Shown one piece after another: positions 52,508 through 60,753 of a DNA stretch of 64,000 nucleotides. The position numbers and the translations under genes are program-made. The notes beneath the pieces are model-generated. The model saw only the letters and a program-made list of their open reading frames with translations. It searched no databases and was not told the DNA's origin. How positions within the stretch are numbered: position 1 is the stretch's first letter; each line of letters begins with the position of its first letter. Location of the stretch: the NCBI RefSeq assembly GCF_000685275.1, contig NZ_ARYK01000001.1, positions 124,001-188,000 of the forward strand, written 5' to 3'. Source of the DNA: Hyphomonas johnsonii MHS-2. Lineage in GTDB: Bacteria; Pseudomonadota; Alphaproteobacteria; Caulobacterales; Hyphomonadaceae.

Positions 52508-53476
52508 ATGGATTTTCTTTTGACGGTGCCGGTACTGATTGCAGTCGTCGGCCTCATTCTGATCGTGTCGACGGTCAAGCAAGTGCCGCAGGGCTATAAT
52601 TGGACGGTCGAAAATTTCGGGCGCTATACGAAAACCCTGACACCCGGTCTGCATATCATCATGCCAATCGTCCAGAAGGTCGGGCGCAAGATGAACATGA
52701 TGGAGACCGTGCTGGACGTGCCGCAGCAGGAAGTCATCACCAAGGACAACGCTATGGTGTCGTGCGATGCCATCGTGTTCATCCAGGTCATAGACGCGGT
52801 CTCGGCGGCTTATGAAGTCAACAATCTTCACAACGCGATCCAGAATCTCTCGCTGACCAACATCCGTACCGTGGTGGGGTCGATGGACCTCGACGAAGTC
52901 TTGTCGAACCGGGACGATATCAATGCGCGGCTGTTGCACGTGATCGACGCCGCCACCAATCCCTGGGGCGTGAAAGTCACGCGGATAGAGATCGCGGATC
53001 TCAGCCCGCCGGCTGACATTACCGAAGCCATGAACCGCCAGATGAAGGCCGAACGCCTGAAGCGGGCGGAAATCCTGACAGCCGAGGGCGACAAGCAGTC
53101 GGCCATCCTCAAGGCAGAAGGTCAGAAGCAGGCGAAAATCCTGGAAGCCGAAGGCCGCCGCGAAGCTGCTTTCCGCGACGCTGAAGCGCGCGAGCGAGAA
53201 GCCGAAGCCGAAGCCAAAGCGACGGCCATGGTCAGCGAAGCCATCGCCAAAGGCGACGTCAACGCGATCAATTACTTCCTCGGGCAGGCCTATGTCGCCG
53301 CGTTCGAGAAGCTGGCGACCAGTCCGCAGCAGCGGACGGTCATCATCCCGGCTGAATTTTCGAGTATCCTGGGCGCCATTGAGGGCATCAAGGGCCTGAC
53401 CGGTGCCGCCAAGGAAGCGCAGCTTAGCGCACGCGCGCAGGGTGGCGCAGTGCCGCCGACGCGGACCGAATACTGA
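52508..53476 (+). CDS. SPFH/band 7 family membrane protein (QmcA/stomatin-like)
   Basis: The 322-aa protein has one N-terminal helix (about residues 4-21), a band 7 domain (VPQGYNWTVENFGRYTKTLTPGLHIIMP onwards) and a coiled coil in the second half (about 185-240, rich in Glu, Ala, Lys). It ends with the stomatin-type region TSPQQRTVIIPAEFSSILG. It should oligomerise at the inner membrane, as in flotillin-like microdomains. AGGAGAGGG lies before ATG 52508. nfeD follows 70 bp later, the usual partner, with a strong hairpin between. Confidence 0.94.
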   Translation: MDFLLTVPVLIAVVGLILIVSTVKQVPQGYNWTVENFGRYTKTLTPGLHIIMPIVQKVGRKMNMMETVLDVPQQEVITKDNAMVSCDAIVFIQVIDAVSAAYEVNNLHNAIQNLSLTNIRTVVGSMDLDEVLSNRDDINARLLHVIDAATNPWGVKVTRIEIADLSPPADITEAMNRQMKAERLKRAEILTAEGDKQSAILKAEGQKQAKILEAEGRREAAFRDAEAREREAEAEAKATAMVSEAIAKGDVNAINYFLGQAYVAAFEKLATSPQQRTVIIPAEFSSILGAIEGIKGLTGAAKEAQLSARAQGGAVPPTRTEY

Positions 53477-53482
53477 TCGTAC

Positions 53483-53513
53483 GCCGATGCCCGGCGTCGC
53501 GCCGGGCATCGGC
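53483..53513. repeat. Perfect 14-bp hairpin between the SPFH and nfeD genes
   Basis: GCCGATGCCCGGCG and its reverse complement are separated by TCG. The structure starts 6 bp after the SPFH stop and lies 33 bp before the nfeD ATG. No T-tract follows on either strand, so it is not a standard terminator. It could protect the upstream mRNA 3' end or alter nfeD expression. Confidence 0.85.
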
Positions 53514-53546
53514 CTCCATCTCAACCCCAACCGGGAGACCTGGATC

Positions 53547-54011
53547 ATGGAACAGATTTTTTCCGAGCTTACCGTCTGGCACTGGCTGGCCCTGGGCCTT
53601 GTCCTGTTCGGCATCGAATTGATGACGGGAACATTCGACCTGATGATGCTGGCGATTGCCGCCTGGGTGGCTGGCGCGTTCGCCTATTTCGGACCGGATG
53701 CCTATGCAACCTGGCAGGGCCAGCTCGTGGTCTTTGGCTTGGCAGCCTTCGCGCTGGTTCTTGCCGGCCGGACACTGTTCTCCGGCCTGCGCGGCAAGGT
53801 TGATGAACACCCGACGCTGAACAGGCGCATGGCCGGCCTGGTCGGCCAGCACGGGCAGGCAACCGCCGATTTTTCCGGCGGTAGCGGCCAGATCAAGGTC
53901 GGCGACTCGGTCTGGGGCGCCGAAGCCGCAGCCGGCGAGATCATCCACGAGGGTGACCAGATCGTGGTCGAAGGCGCCCGGATGACCAAGGCGATCGTGC
54001 GCAAGGCCTGA
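53547..54011 (+). CDS. NfeD family protein
   Basis: The 154-aa protein has an N-terminal membrane part of about two to three helices (residues ~10-75) and a C-terminal OB-fold NfeD domain (GLVGQHGQATADFSGGSGQIKVGDSVWGAEAA, IHEGDQIVVEGARMTKAIV). NfeD proteins work with SPFH proteins in membrane quality control. ATG 53547 has GGGAG nine bases upstream. It is convergent with the peptidase gene, 3 bp away. Confidence 0.92.
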   Translation: MEQIFSELTVWHWLALGLVLFGIELMTGTFDLMMLAIAAWVAGAFAYFGPDAYATWQGQLVVFGLAAFALVLAGRTLFSGLRGKVDEHPTLNRRMAGLVGQHGQATADFSGGSGQIKVGDSVWGAEAAAGEIIHEGDQIVVEGARMTKAIVRKA

Positions 54012-54014
54012 TCG

Positions 54015-55526
54015 CTACTGGCCAGCCCTGATGAATGCGCGGACATCGTTGGAGAGTTTGCGCCCGTCCTGTTCGGCCAGGTACATCATGTGGCCGGCGT
54101 CGTAATAGTCGAACTGGACCCGGTCGAGAACGACGCCGTTCTTGTGCAGCGCCATTTCGGCCCCGAAAAAGGGTGTTGCCAGGTCGTACCAACCGGACGC
54201 GAGCATGACGCGCAGGTCCTTGTTCTCGCGCATGCCCTTGCCGAGCCATGGCGTGACATTGACGTATTCAGGCCAGCCACTGTCATTCATGCTCCAGTTC
54301 CACTGGGAGCCCGGCTCGCCCGTCAGCACCTTGTAGGCCCGCGTGAAGTCCACTTTCAGGTCACGCGTGAGATAGTCGTTGAGCGCGGCAACATAGGCGA
54401 CGTCCATGCCATAGCCTGACGGGTCGTTCTCCGGCGAGTCGGCTGTTCCTTCGCTGTCGACGCCCTTGTAGCGCCCGTCGAACCGGCCAACCGTGTAACC
54501 TTCACGGCGCAGCAGTTCCTTGCGGAAACGGGTTGGGTCGACACGCAGTTTGGCTTGCTTGATCCATTCCGCCGAGACACCGAGATAGGCGCTCATTTCG
54601 CTTGCGATTTCAGCCTCTCTTACCGCGCCAAGTGTCGAGCCGCGGATCAGGGCCGGTGCCAGTGTGTCGATCGCGTAGGTGCGGGCATCCTGGACGAAGG
54701 CATTGAAATCACCGTTCCATTTCGTCTTGTCGACCTTGCCCTGGTACCAGGCGATGGCGGCTTCCGACGGGAAGTAGGCGATGTGGGCCGTGTCGTTGCC
54801 GGGGCCGAATTCGCCGGTCTGGAAATCGAGGATCGCGGAAATCAGGATCACGCCATTCAGGCCAATGCCGTTCCAGCCGCCCTGCAGTTTCTCGGTCAGG
54901 GCCGCGGCGCGCGTCGTGCCATAGCTTTCTCCGGCGAGGTATTTCGGGCTGTTCCAGCGGCCATTCTCCGTGATCCACAGGCGAATGAACTCGGCAATGC
55001 TTTCGGCATCTTCATTCACACCATAGAACGCCTTGCCGTCGTTCTCGCCGAGGGGACGGGAATAGCCTGTTCCGACCGGATCGATGAACACCAGGTCCGT
55101 CACGTCGAGCAGCGAGTTCTGGTTGTCGCGCACATTGTAGGGCGGCGAACCGACATCGGTGGCATCCGACGGCGTCACCACCTGCTTCGGGCCAAACGCA
55201 CCCATGTGCAGCCACAGCGACGCCGAGCCCGGGCCGCCATTGAACACGAAGGTCACCGGCCGGTTGCGTGGATCGGAGACCCCGTCGCGGACATAGGACA
55301 CAGAGAAGATGGACGCGGTGGGCTCGTCCTTTGCGTCTCGCAGGTAGGTTTCGCCTGCGACGGCGGTGTAGCGGATGGTCTCGCCGCCAAGTTTCAGCGT
55401 GTGGTCAGTGGAGAAGGATTGCGCTTCGGGGATTTCGGGTTTGTCCTGGGCGTCAGCTTTCGCCTCGTCGGCGAATGCCGGCACCACAAAAACAGCCAGG
55501 CACAGAGCCAGAAGCAGTCCACGCAT
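54015..55526 (-). CDS. Exported serine carboxypeptidase (peptidase S10)-like protein
   Basis: The 503-aa precursor has a signal peptide (about residues 1-19, ending PAFA-D), so the enzyme is secreted or periplasmic. The nucleophile motif GESYG lies at about residue 210, and FNGGPGSASLWLHMGAFGP forms the oxyanion region of S10 peptidases. The remaining triad members are probably in SGWYDLATPF (Asp) and YDAGHMMYL (His). It should release C-terminal residues from peptides. ATG 55526 gives a proper signal peptide; a longer frame was rejected. Confidence 0.93.
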   Translation of the reverse strand: MRGLLLALCLAVFVVPAFADEAKADAQDKPEIPEAQSFSTDHTLKLGGETIRYTAVAGETYLRDAKDEPTASIFSVSYVRDGVSDPRNRPVTFVFNGGPGSASLWLHMGAFGPKQVVTPSDATDVGSPPYNVRDNQNSLLDVTDLVFIDPVGTGYSRPLGENDGKAFYGVNEDAESIAEFIRLWITENGRWNSPKYLAGESYGTTRAAALTEKLQGGWNGIGLNGVILISAILDFQTGEFGPGNDTAHIAYFPSEAAIAWYQGKVDKTKWNGDFNAFVQDARTYAIDTLAPALIRGSTLGAVREAEIASEMSAYLGVSAEWIKQAKLRVDPTRFRKELLRREGYTVGRFDGRYKGVDSEGTADSPENDPSGYGMDVAYVAALNDYLTRDLKVDFTRAYKVLTGEPGSQWNWSMNDSGWPEYVNVTPWLGKGMRENKDLRVMLASGWYDLATPFFGAEMALHKNGVVLDRVQFDYYDAGHMMYLAEQDGRKLSNDVRAFIRAGQ

Positions 55527-55593
55527 CGTTTCAACCTCGTATTCATTGCAGAAGGCAGCGACCCTAACAGCGTGTCGTTCAACGACAAGGCCC

Positions 55594-55626
55594 AAAAAAA
55601 GGCCCCGCACCAGGGGATGCGAGGCC
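55594..55626 (-). terminator. Terminator of the alpha/beta hydrolase gene
   Basis: On the minus strand GGCCTCGCA - TCCCCTGG - TGCGGGGCC forms a 9-bp stem (one T-G pair) followed by TTTTTTT (55600-55594). It lies 34 bp downstream of the hydrolase stop. Confidence 0.88.
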
Positions 55627-55659
55627 AGGGTGTCAGAATTCGTGGGCGCCGGTTTGGCG

Positions 55660-56496
55660 TCACTCGGCGCCGCGCCCCTCGTCCAGGAAGGCGATGATGG
55701 CGCGTGGGAATTCGGGGTCGAGGACGGCGGTGAGGTGGGTGCCGGTGAGGGGGTGGTAGCGGGCGTCGGGGATGAGCGCGGCGAGGCCGGGGCCGGAGCC
55801 GTTGTCGAGGTCCTCGTCCCCGGTCAGGATGAGGGTCGGCACGTCGAACGTGGCGAGGAGGTCGGCGGGGGTGTAGGTGCGGGCCGAGAGGGCGCCGAGA
55901 TAGCCTTCCAGCGTTCCGCCGGTGGCCTTGGCGCGGGCACGCATGCCTTTGGCGCCAGGCGTGTCGTCTCCGGCCATCGCTTCGAGAATGGCAGTGCGGA
56001 ACGCGGTGTTGCGGTCGGTATTGAATTCGTCGGCCGCAGAGTCGCCGATGCCCCCGAGGGCCATGCGGCCGGTCTCGCGCGAGAGCAGGTGCCAGCGCAG
56101 CGCCGAGATCGCCCCCATGGAATAGCCGACCGTTGCGTAGGGGCGGTCGCCGAGATGGGCGATCAGCGCGATCTGGTCGCGGGCGACGGCGTCACCCGGC
56201 CAGTTTTCGGGCGGGGCCATGTAGGGCGAGGCACCGTGGCCGCGCAGGTCTGGTGCAACGACATGATAGCCAGCTGCAGCGATCTTCTGCGCGATACCGG
56301 GCTGGAAGAAATTCTGGTCCGCATTGGACGTGAAGCCATGCAGCAGGACGACCAACGGGCCGGTGCCTAACTCCTGATAGGAGATCGTGGTGCCGTCAAA
56401 GGAGTCGTAGGTTTGCATGGCAGGGGCTTCCTCGGCGCGGGCGACTGTGAGGGGGAGGGCGGTCAAAGCGAAGGCCAGCGCGGCAAGGCGGATCAT
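55660..56496 (-). CDS. Exported alpha/beta hydrolase
   Basis: The 278-aa precursor has a signal peptide (about residues 1-21, ending VARA-E). The fold is shown by LVVLLHGFTSNA (oxyanion), the nucleophile elbow GYSMG, a probable Asp in LILTGDEDLDN and a His in LTGTHLTAVL. It is likely a periplasmic esterase or similar hydrolase; the substrate is unknown. The DNA of the C-terminal half is unusually rich in G on the plus strand, but codon use appears normal. It ends at a strong terminator. Confidence 0.92.
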   Translation of the reverse strand: MIRLAALAFALTALPLTVARAEEAPAMQTYDSFDGTTISYQELGTGPLVVLLHGFTSNADQNFFQPGIAQKIAAAGYHVVAPDLRGHGASPYMAPPENWPGDAVARDQIALIAHLGDRPYATVGYSMGAISALRWHLLSRETGRMALGGIGDSAADEFNTDRNTAFRTAILEAMAGDDTPGAKGMRARAKATGGTLEGYLGALSARTYTPADLLATFDVPTLILTGDEDLDNGSGPGLAALIPDARYHPLTGTHLTAVLDPEFPRAIIAFLDEGRGAE

Positions 56497-56594
56497 CGTG
56501 GTCTCTCCCGGTATGCGTGTCGTTCAGGCTACCTGACGCGGGCAGGGCTGGAGCGTCAAGCGTGCGCAGGCTGAGACAGCCTCGCGGGAGCGAT

Positions 56595-57281
56595 TCAGTT
56601 GACTGGCTGGCCTTCAGCCGGGGATGAAAACAGGGAACAGGCCAGCCAGCGGCTCACCGTTTTTGTGAGCGCCTTGTCGCCGACAATGGTCAATTCTTCT
56701 GCCTTGATCGCGTCGCGGTAAGTCCGGTGGCCGAGCCAGACATCGGTCATCGTGCGCACGGTGGAATTGAAATAGACATCGACGTCCAGGCCGGGGTTTT
56801 TCTCGCAGACTTCCACATTGGTTTCACTGGCGACGAGCCACCAGTTGCGGAACTGTTTGAGATCGCTGAACTCGAACTGGAGGATGGTCTGGGGGCCGGG
56901 CAGCATTTCGCGGACGATGCTGCGCTCGAGATAGAGCATCAGGAGTTCGACATCATAGTCTTCCTCGACAAGATTATCCTTGGCCCAGCGCATGCCCCAG
57001 TCGCCCAGCGACACGATTATGGGCAGCAATTCCTTGCAGCCGGGCGTCGGGAAGTATTCATAGCCGCGCTTGCCGGTCAGGCTGCGGCGAACGAGTAGTC
57101 CGTTGTCGGCCATGGACCTGAGGCGTTCAGTGAGGACGGCCGTGGAGATGGACCCGAGCCCGCGCTGGAATTCGCTGAACCGGGTCGCGCCCATCAGCGC
57201 TTCACGCACGATCAACAGGGTCCATCGGTCGCCGAGGACTTCGGTGGCTTTCGCGATGGGACAGAACTGGCTGTATTTCAT
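56595..57281 (-). CDS. HxlR family transcriptional regulator with C-terminal extension
   Basis: The 228-aa protein starts MKYSQFCPIAKATEVLGDRWTLLIVREALMG, the HxlR hallmark including a Cys at position 7 that in some relatives senses electrophiles. The winged helix follows with FSEFQRGLGSISTAVLTERLRSMADNGLLVRR. Residues ~115-228 form an extra domain that resembles the SCP2/alkyl-sulfatase-like C-terminus seen on longer HxlR proteins. AAGGAGG lies before the ATG. It is divergent from the AhpD-like gene, with a near-perfect 17-bp dyad between them. Confidence 0.9.
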   Translation of the reverse strand: MKYSQFCPIAKATEVLGDRWTLLIVREALMGATRFSEFQRGLGSISTAVLTERLRSMADNGLLVRRSLTGKRGYEYFPTPGCKELLPIIVSLGDWGMRWAKDNLVEEDYDVELLMLYLERSIVREMLPGPQTILQFEFSDLKQFRNWWLVASETNVEVCEKNPGLDVDVYFNSTVRTMTDVWLGHRTYRDAIKAEELTIVGDKALTKTVSRWLACSLFSSPAEGQPVN

Positions 57282-57329
57282 CTTCTTCCTCCTTGAGCCG
57301 GACCATAGCTTCGATTTGGGAAGCGGGAT

Positions 57330-57346
57330 ACTTTGGAATCCGAAGT
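57330..57346. promoter_or_regulatory. Imperfect 17-bp dyad, candidate HxlR operator
   Basis: ACTTTGGAATCCGAAGT is symmetric except for one mismatched pair around a central A. It lies in the 150-bp divergent gap, 49 bp before hxlR and 86 bp before the AhpD-like gene, where a shared regulator site would be expected. Binding is inferred. Confidence 0.5.
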
Positions 57347-57431
57347 GCGTGGCTCTGGATCGTGAAGTGTTTCGCGGCGCAGCCCCGGCCTAAGCCTGTT
57401 CCATCGAAACCAGGAAACAGGAGGCCGGGCC

Positions 57432-58007
57432 ATGACCGGATTCAAAATCGAGACACTTGCGACAGCGCCCGCCGGGTCGCGGGACATTCTTGACGCCATT
57501 GACGCGGGGCTGGGTTTTGTCCCGAACGTATACGGCGTATTTGCGAGGGCACCGAATGCCCTGAGCGCGCTGGCGGCAATCAATGCCGGCTTTGATGCCT
57601 CATCGTTCACGCCGGGCGAGCGCGAGATCATTGCGCTGACGACCAGCGTCTACAACCAGTGCCCCTATTGTGTCGCCGGGCACTCGACCTTTGCGCTGGC
57701 CCATGGCGTCGATCCGGAGACGGTCGAAGCCGTACGCGCTGGCGGGCTGAGCAAGGATACGCGCCTGCAGGTGATCGGCCAGCTGACACTCAGCATTCTC
57801 GAGAAGAAGGGCGCGCTTGGCCCGTCCGAGATCCGGTCATTCCTGAACGCCGGATTCCAGCCAGTGCATATCCTCGAACTCCTGGTCGGGATTGCCGGGA
57901 AAACGATGACCAATTTTGCCAGCAAGATTGCCCGCATTCCTCTCGATGACGCCTTCGCCGCCCAGGCGTGGGCGTCCGCCACAACCAAGACCCCAACAGC
58001 CGCCTGA
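57432..58007 (+). CDS. AhpD-like carboxymuconolactone decarboxylase/peroxidase-related protein
   Basis: The 191-aa all-helical protein has the AhpD-type redox motif CPYCVAGHSTFA (CxxC with a downstream His) at about residue 76, in the usual peroxidase-related position EREIIALTTSVYNQ. Such proteins reduce peroxides or act as disulfide reductants. It is the first gene of a unit with a methyltransferase (15 bp gap) and is divergent from an HxlR regulator. A peroxide or electrophile response role fits. Confidence 0.9.
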   Translation: MTGFKIETLATAPAGSRDILDAIDAGLGFVPNVYGVFARAPNALSALAAINAGFDASSFTPGEREIIALTTSVYNQCPYCVAGHSTFALAHGVDPETVEAVRAGGLSKDTRLQVIGQLTLSILEKKGALGPSEIRSFLNAGFQPVHILELLVGIAGKTMTNFASKIARIPLDDAFAAQAWASATTKTPTAA

Positions 58008-58022
58008 AGGAAAGATAGAGAA

Positions 58023-59084
58023 ATGAACCCCGATATGAATCAAGTCGAAGCCTTCGCAGGTCAGGTCGTGACAGACGTCGCCGCAGCGATGTCTGGCGTC
58101 ATGACCAGCCTTGGAGACAAGCTTGGCCTGTACAAGGCCATGGCAGACGCTGGCCCGTTGACCTCCGGTGCGCTCGCCTCAAAGACCGGCCTGCACGAAC
58201 GCTATGTCCGTGAGTGGCTGAACAACCAGGTGGCAGGCGGATATATCATCTACCAGCCACAGGACGGCACCTATGAACTGCCTGATGCCCACGCGCTGGT
58301 TCTGGCCGTGGACGGCAGCCCGGTATTCCTCGTGCCTGCGCTGGAAGTGTGCGCATCACTCTGGTTCGATCGCGACAAGATCGAGGATGCGTTCCGGTCC
58401 GGTGACGGTATCGCCTGGAAAGACCATCATGAAGGCCTGTTCTGCGGTTGCGAGGCCCTGTTCAAGCCGGGCTACGAGGCGAGCCTGGTTGCGGACTGGA
58501 TCGGTGCGCTCGACGGCGTACCCGCCAGGTTGGCAGCCGGTGGCAAGATCGCGGATGTCGGGTGCGGGCACGGCGCCTCGGCGATCATCCTTGCCGATGC
58601 CTTTCCCAATTCGACCGTATACGGTTTTGATAGCCACAGGGAGTCGATCAATATCGCCCGGCAGCGTGCCAGCGACGCCGGCCTGTCCGGGAACCTCCAT
58701 TTCGAAACTGCCTTGGCGAAGGGGTATGAAGAGCGCGATTTCGACCTGATCTGCTTCATGGACTGCCTGCATGACATGGGCGATCCGATCGGTGCGGCCC
58801 GGCACGCATGCAACGCCCTGAAACCGGACGGAACGCTCCTGCTGGTGGAGCCGGCAGCGGATGATGGCGTGGAGAACAATATCAACCCGGTCAGCCGGCT
58901 TTACTATGCGGCCTCAACCGGGGTGTGCACGCCCTGTTCACTTTCCCAGGAGGTGCGCGAAGGCCTTGGTGCGCAGGCGGGTCCGGGGCGCCTGGCAGAC
59001 GTGCTCGGCGAGGCCGGTTTCAGCACGGTGCGTGTCGCTGCGCGGACGCCGTTCAACATTATCCTCGAAGCCCGCAAGGGGTGA
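58023..59084 (+). CDS. Class I SAM-dependent methyltransferase with N-terminal winged helix
   Basis: The 353-aa protein has an N-terminal winged-helix-like region (about 25-75; SLGDKLGLYKAMADAGPLTSGALASKTGLHERYVREWL) common in small-molecule methyltransferases. The SAM motif I is IADVGCGHGASAIILA at about residue 178, and motif II is YGFDSHRESI. The family resembles Rv2258c-type enzymes. The acceptor is unknown. GAAGGAAA precedes ATG 58023, 15 bp after the AhpD-like gene, so both belong to one unit. Confidence 0.9.
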   Translation: MNPDMNQVEAFAGQVVTDVAAAMSGVMTSLGDKLGLYKAMADAGPLTSGALASKTGLHERYVREWLNNQVAGGYIIYQPQDGTYELPDAHALVLAVDGSPVFLVPALEVCASLWFDRDKIEDAFRSGDGIAWKDHHEGLFCGCEALFKPGYEASLVADWIGALDGVPARLAAGGKIADVGCGHGASAIILADAFPNSTVYGFDSHRESINIARQRASDAGLSGNLHFETALAKGYEERDFDLICFMDCLHDMGDPIGAARHACNALKPDGTLLLVEPAADDGVENNINPVSRLYYAASTGVCTPCSLSQEVREGLGAQAGPGRLADVLGEAGFSTVRVAARTPFNIILEARKG

Positions 59085-59109
59085 GACGAACCTGACTGAA
59101 AGCCTCTGT

Positions 59110-59140
59110 GCCCCCTCTTCCTTCCGGGAGAGGGGGCTTT
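59110..59140 (+). terminator. Possible terminator after the methyltransferase gene
   Basis: A 9-bp stem GCCCCCTCT / AGAGGGGGC with a 10-nt loop is followed by TTTC. It lies 25 bp after the methyltransferase stop. The T-tract is short but the stem is strong. Confidence 0.55.
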
Positions 59141-59145
59141 CAGGG

Positions 59146-59958
59146 CTAGAGGACTTCGAGCATTTCCTGAACCAGAGGGTGGCGGACGACGTCGATGCCC
59201 TGCAGGCGGATCACGGCGGCGCCGGCCAGTTTCTCGAGCCGCTCGGCGGCGTTGGCGAGGCCGGAGAATTCCGGCAACAGGTCGGTCTGGGCCGGGTCGC
59301 CGGTAATCACCATGGTCGAGTGCCAGCCGAGCCGGGTGAGCAGCATCTTGATCTGCGTATAGGTGCAGTTCTGCGCCTCATCGACGACGATGAAGGCATT
59401 GTTGAGCGTGCGCCCGCGCATGAAGCCGATGGGCGCGATCTCGATCACCCCTTCAGACAGCATGTGTTTCAGCTGGGCCGGCGAGAGCCGGTCGGACAGG
59501 GCGTCGTAGAGGGGCCGCAGGTAAGGCGCGAGCTTGTCCTCCATGGCGCCGGGCAGGAAGCCGAGTTGCTCGCCGGCTTCGACTGCGGGACGCGACAGGA
59601 TGATGCGGGCGACCTTGCCCTTCTGCAGGGCCTCGACCGCCTTGCAGATGGCAAGATAGGTCTTGCCGGTGCCCGCCGGGCCGAGGGCTGCGACAAGGGC
59701 ATGGGTCTCCATCGCCTTCATCAGCTGGGCCTGGTTCTCGGACCGGGGCTTGACGGTTTTCTGGTAGCGCTGGGTGCGGTCGGGCTCGTTGGAGGTGGAT
59801 TTTCGCTTTCGTGAATCAGCATCGTCAGGGTGCCAGCCGCGGCCTCCCTCGATGGCGTGGAGAAGGGGCGGCTGACCGCGATCGGCTTCCTGAATCCAGG
59901 CAGTGGCTTTCACCTCTGCTGCTGTTTTCATTCGCTTCGCGGCGTTGCGTTTACCCAT
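59146..59958 (-). CDS. PhoH-like ATPase
   Basis: The 270-aa protein has a Walker A GPAGTGKT (residues 93-100) and Walker B IVVDEAQN, with further PhoH motifs SRPAVEAGEQLGFLPG and GDPAQTDLLP. The N-terminal ~60 residues are basic and unconserved. PhoH-family proteins are cytoplasmic P-loop ATPases, with links to RNA metabolism. It is preceded by a structured leader bearing a terminator 26 bp before its ATG. AAGGAG lies before the start. Confidence 0.9.
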   Translation of the reverse strand: MGKRNAAKRMKTAAEVKATAWIQEADRGQPPLLHAIEGGRGWHPDDADSRKRKSTSNEPDRTQRYQKTVKPRSENQAQLMKAMETHALVAALGPAGTGKTYLAICKAVEALQKGKVARIILSRPAVEAGEQLGFLPGAMEDKLAPYLRPLYDALSDRLSPAQLKHMLSEGVIEIAPIGFMRGRTLNNAFIVVDEAQNCTYTQIKMLLTRLGWHSTMVITGDPAQTDLLPEFSGLANAAERLEKLAGAAVIRLQGIDVVRHPLVQEMLEVL

Positions 59959-59983
59959 GGGAGGACTCCTTGGTTCCAGGCAG

Positions 59984-60016
59984 AAAAAAAGCCGTCAGCA
60001 GGATTGCGGACGGCTT
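59984..60016 (-). terminator. Terminator in the leader of the PhoH-like gene
   Basis: On the minus strand AAGCCGTC - 12 nt - GACGGCTT forms an 8-bp stem followed by TTTTTTT. It sits directly upstream of the PhoH-like gene's ribosome binding site, and no annotated minus-strand gene lies upstream that it would close. It looks like an attenuator or the end of a small RNA. Confidence 0.75.
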
Positions 60017-60216
60017 GGCGAAAAACGGGGAAGGAAGGCTGGCCCGCCCTGTGGGCGGTGAGGCCGGTCCGGAAACACACGATTCCGGCGGCGAAGTGTG
60101 ACTGGGTCGTTCTATGACCGTCTCCACGTCCTGAACTCTGTTGTTGATTAAACCCTAACAGGGTTATCAAACCCTTTATCTGATATTCCGCAGGCGAAAC
60201 GAGAGGACGAATCATC

Positions 60217-60747
60217 ATGGCAATCTACCAGATAGGAGAGGCCCGCCCCACGCTGCCGGCAAGTGGAAACTTCTGGGTCGCCGAAAATGCCCAAGTAATG
60301 GGCAATGTGGTGCTCAAGGAAAATGCATCGGTCTGGTACGGCTCGGTCCTGCGCGGTGACAATGACCCGATCACGGTCGGCGAGAACTCCAACATCCAGG
60401 ATGGCAGCGTGCTGCACACGGATGTGGGGGCGCCGCTGACCATCGGCCGGGACGTGACGGTGGGGCATATGGTGATGCTGCACGGCTGTACGATCGGCGA
60501 CGAGACGCTGATCGGGATCGGCTCAACCATCCTGAACGGGGCGAAGATCGGGAAGAACTGCATCATCGGTGCGCATTCGCTGATCCCCGAAGGCAAGGAG
60601 ATTCCGGACAATTCGCTGGTAATGGGCGCTCCCGGGAAAGTCGTGAAGGCGCTGTCAGACCACCAGGTCCAGGTTATCAGGATGTCGGCAGTGCATTATG
60701 TCGAGAACTGGAAGAAGCACCGCGACCATGTCAGGCGCATCGACTGA
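60217..60747 (+). CDS. Gamma carbonic anhydrase family protein (hexapeptide repeat)
   Basis: The 176-aa left-handed beta-helix protein has successive hexapeptide repeats and the zinc-type residues of gamma carbonic anhydrase-like proteins: [14 protein letters not shown] (His), [13 protein letters not shown] (two His). The C-terminal helix (about 150-175) is typical. Members include YrdA and PaaY; carbonic anhydrase or thioesterase-like activity is possible but unproven. It starts at ATG 60217 and is convergent with the PilZ gene, 6 bp away. Confidence 0.93.
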   Translation: MAIYQIGEARPTLPASGNFWVAENAQVMGNVVLKENASVWYGSVLRGDNDPITVGENSNIQDGSVLHTDVGAPLTIGRDVTVGHMVMLHGCTIGDETLIGIGSTILNGAKIGKNCIIGAHSLIPEGKEIPDNSLVMGAPGKVVKALSDHQVQVIRMSAVHYVENWKKHRDHVRRID

Positions 60748-60753
60748 GTCCCG

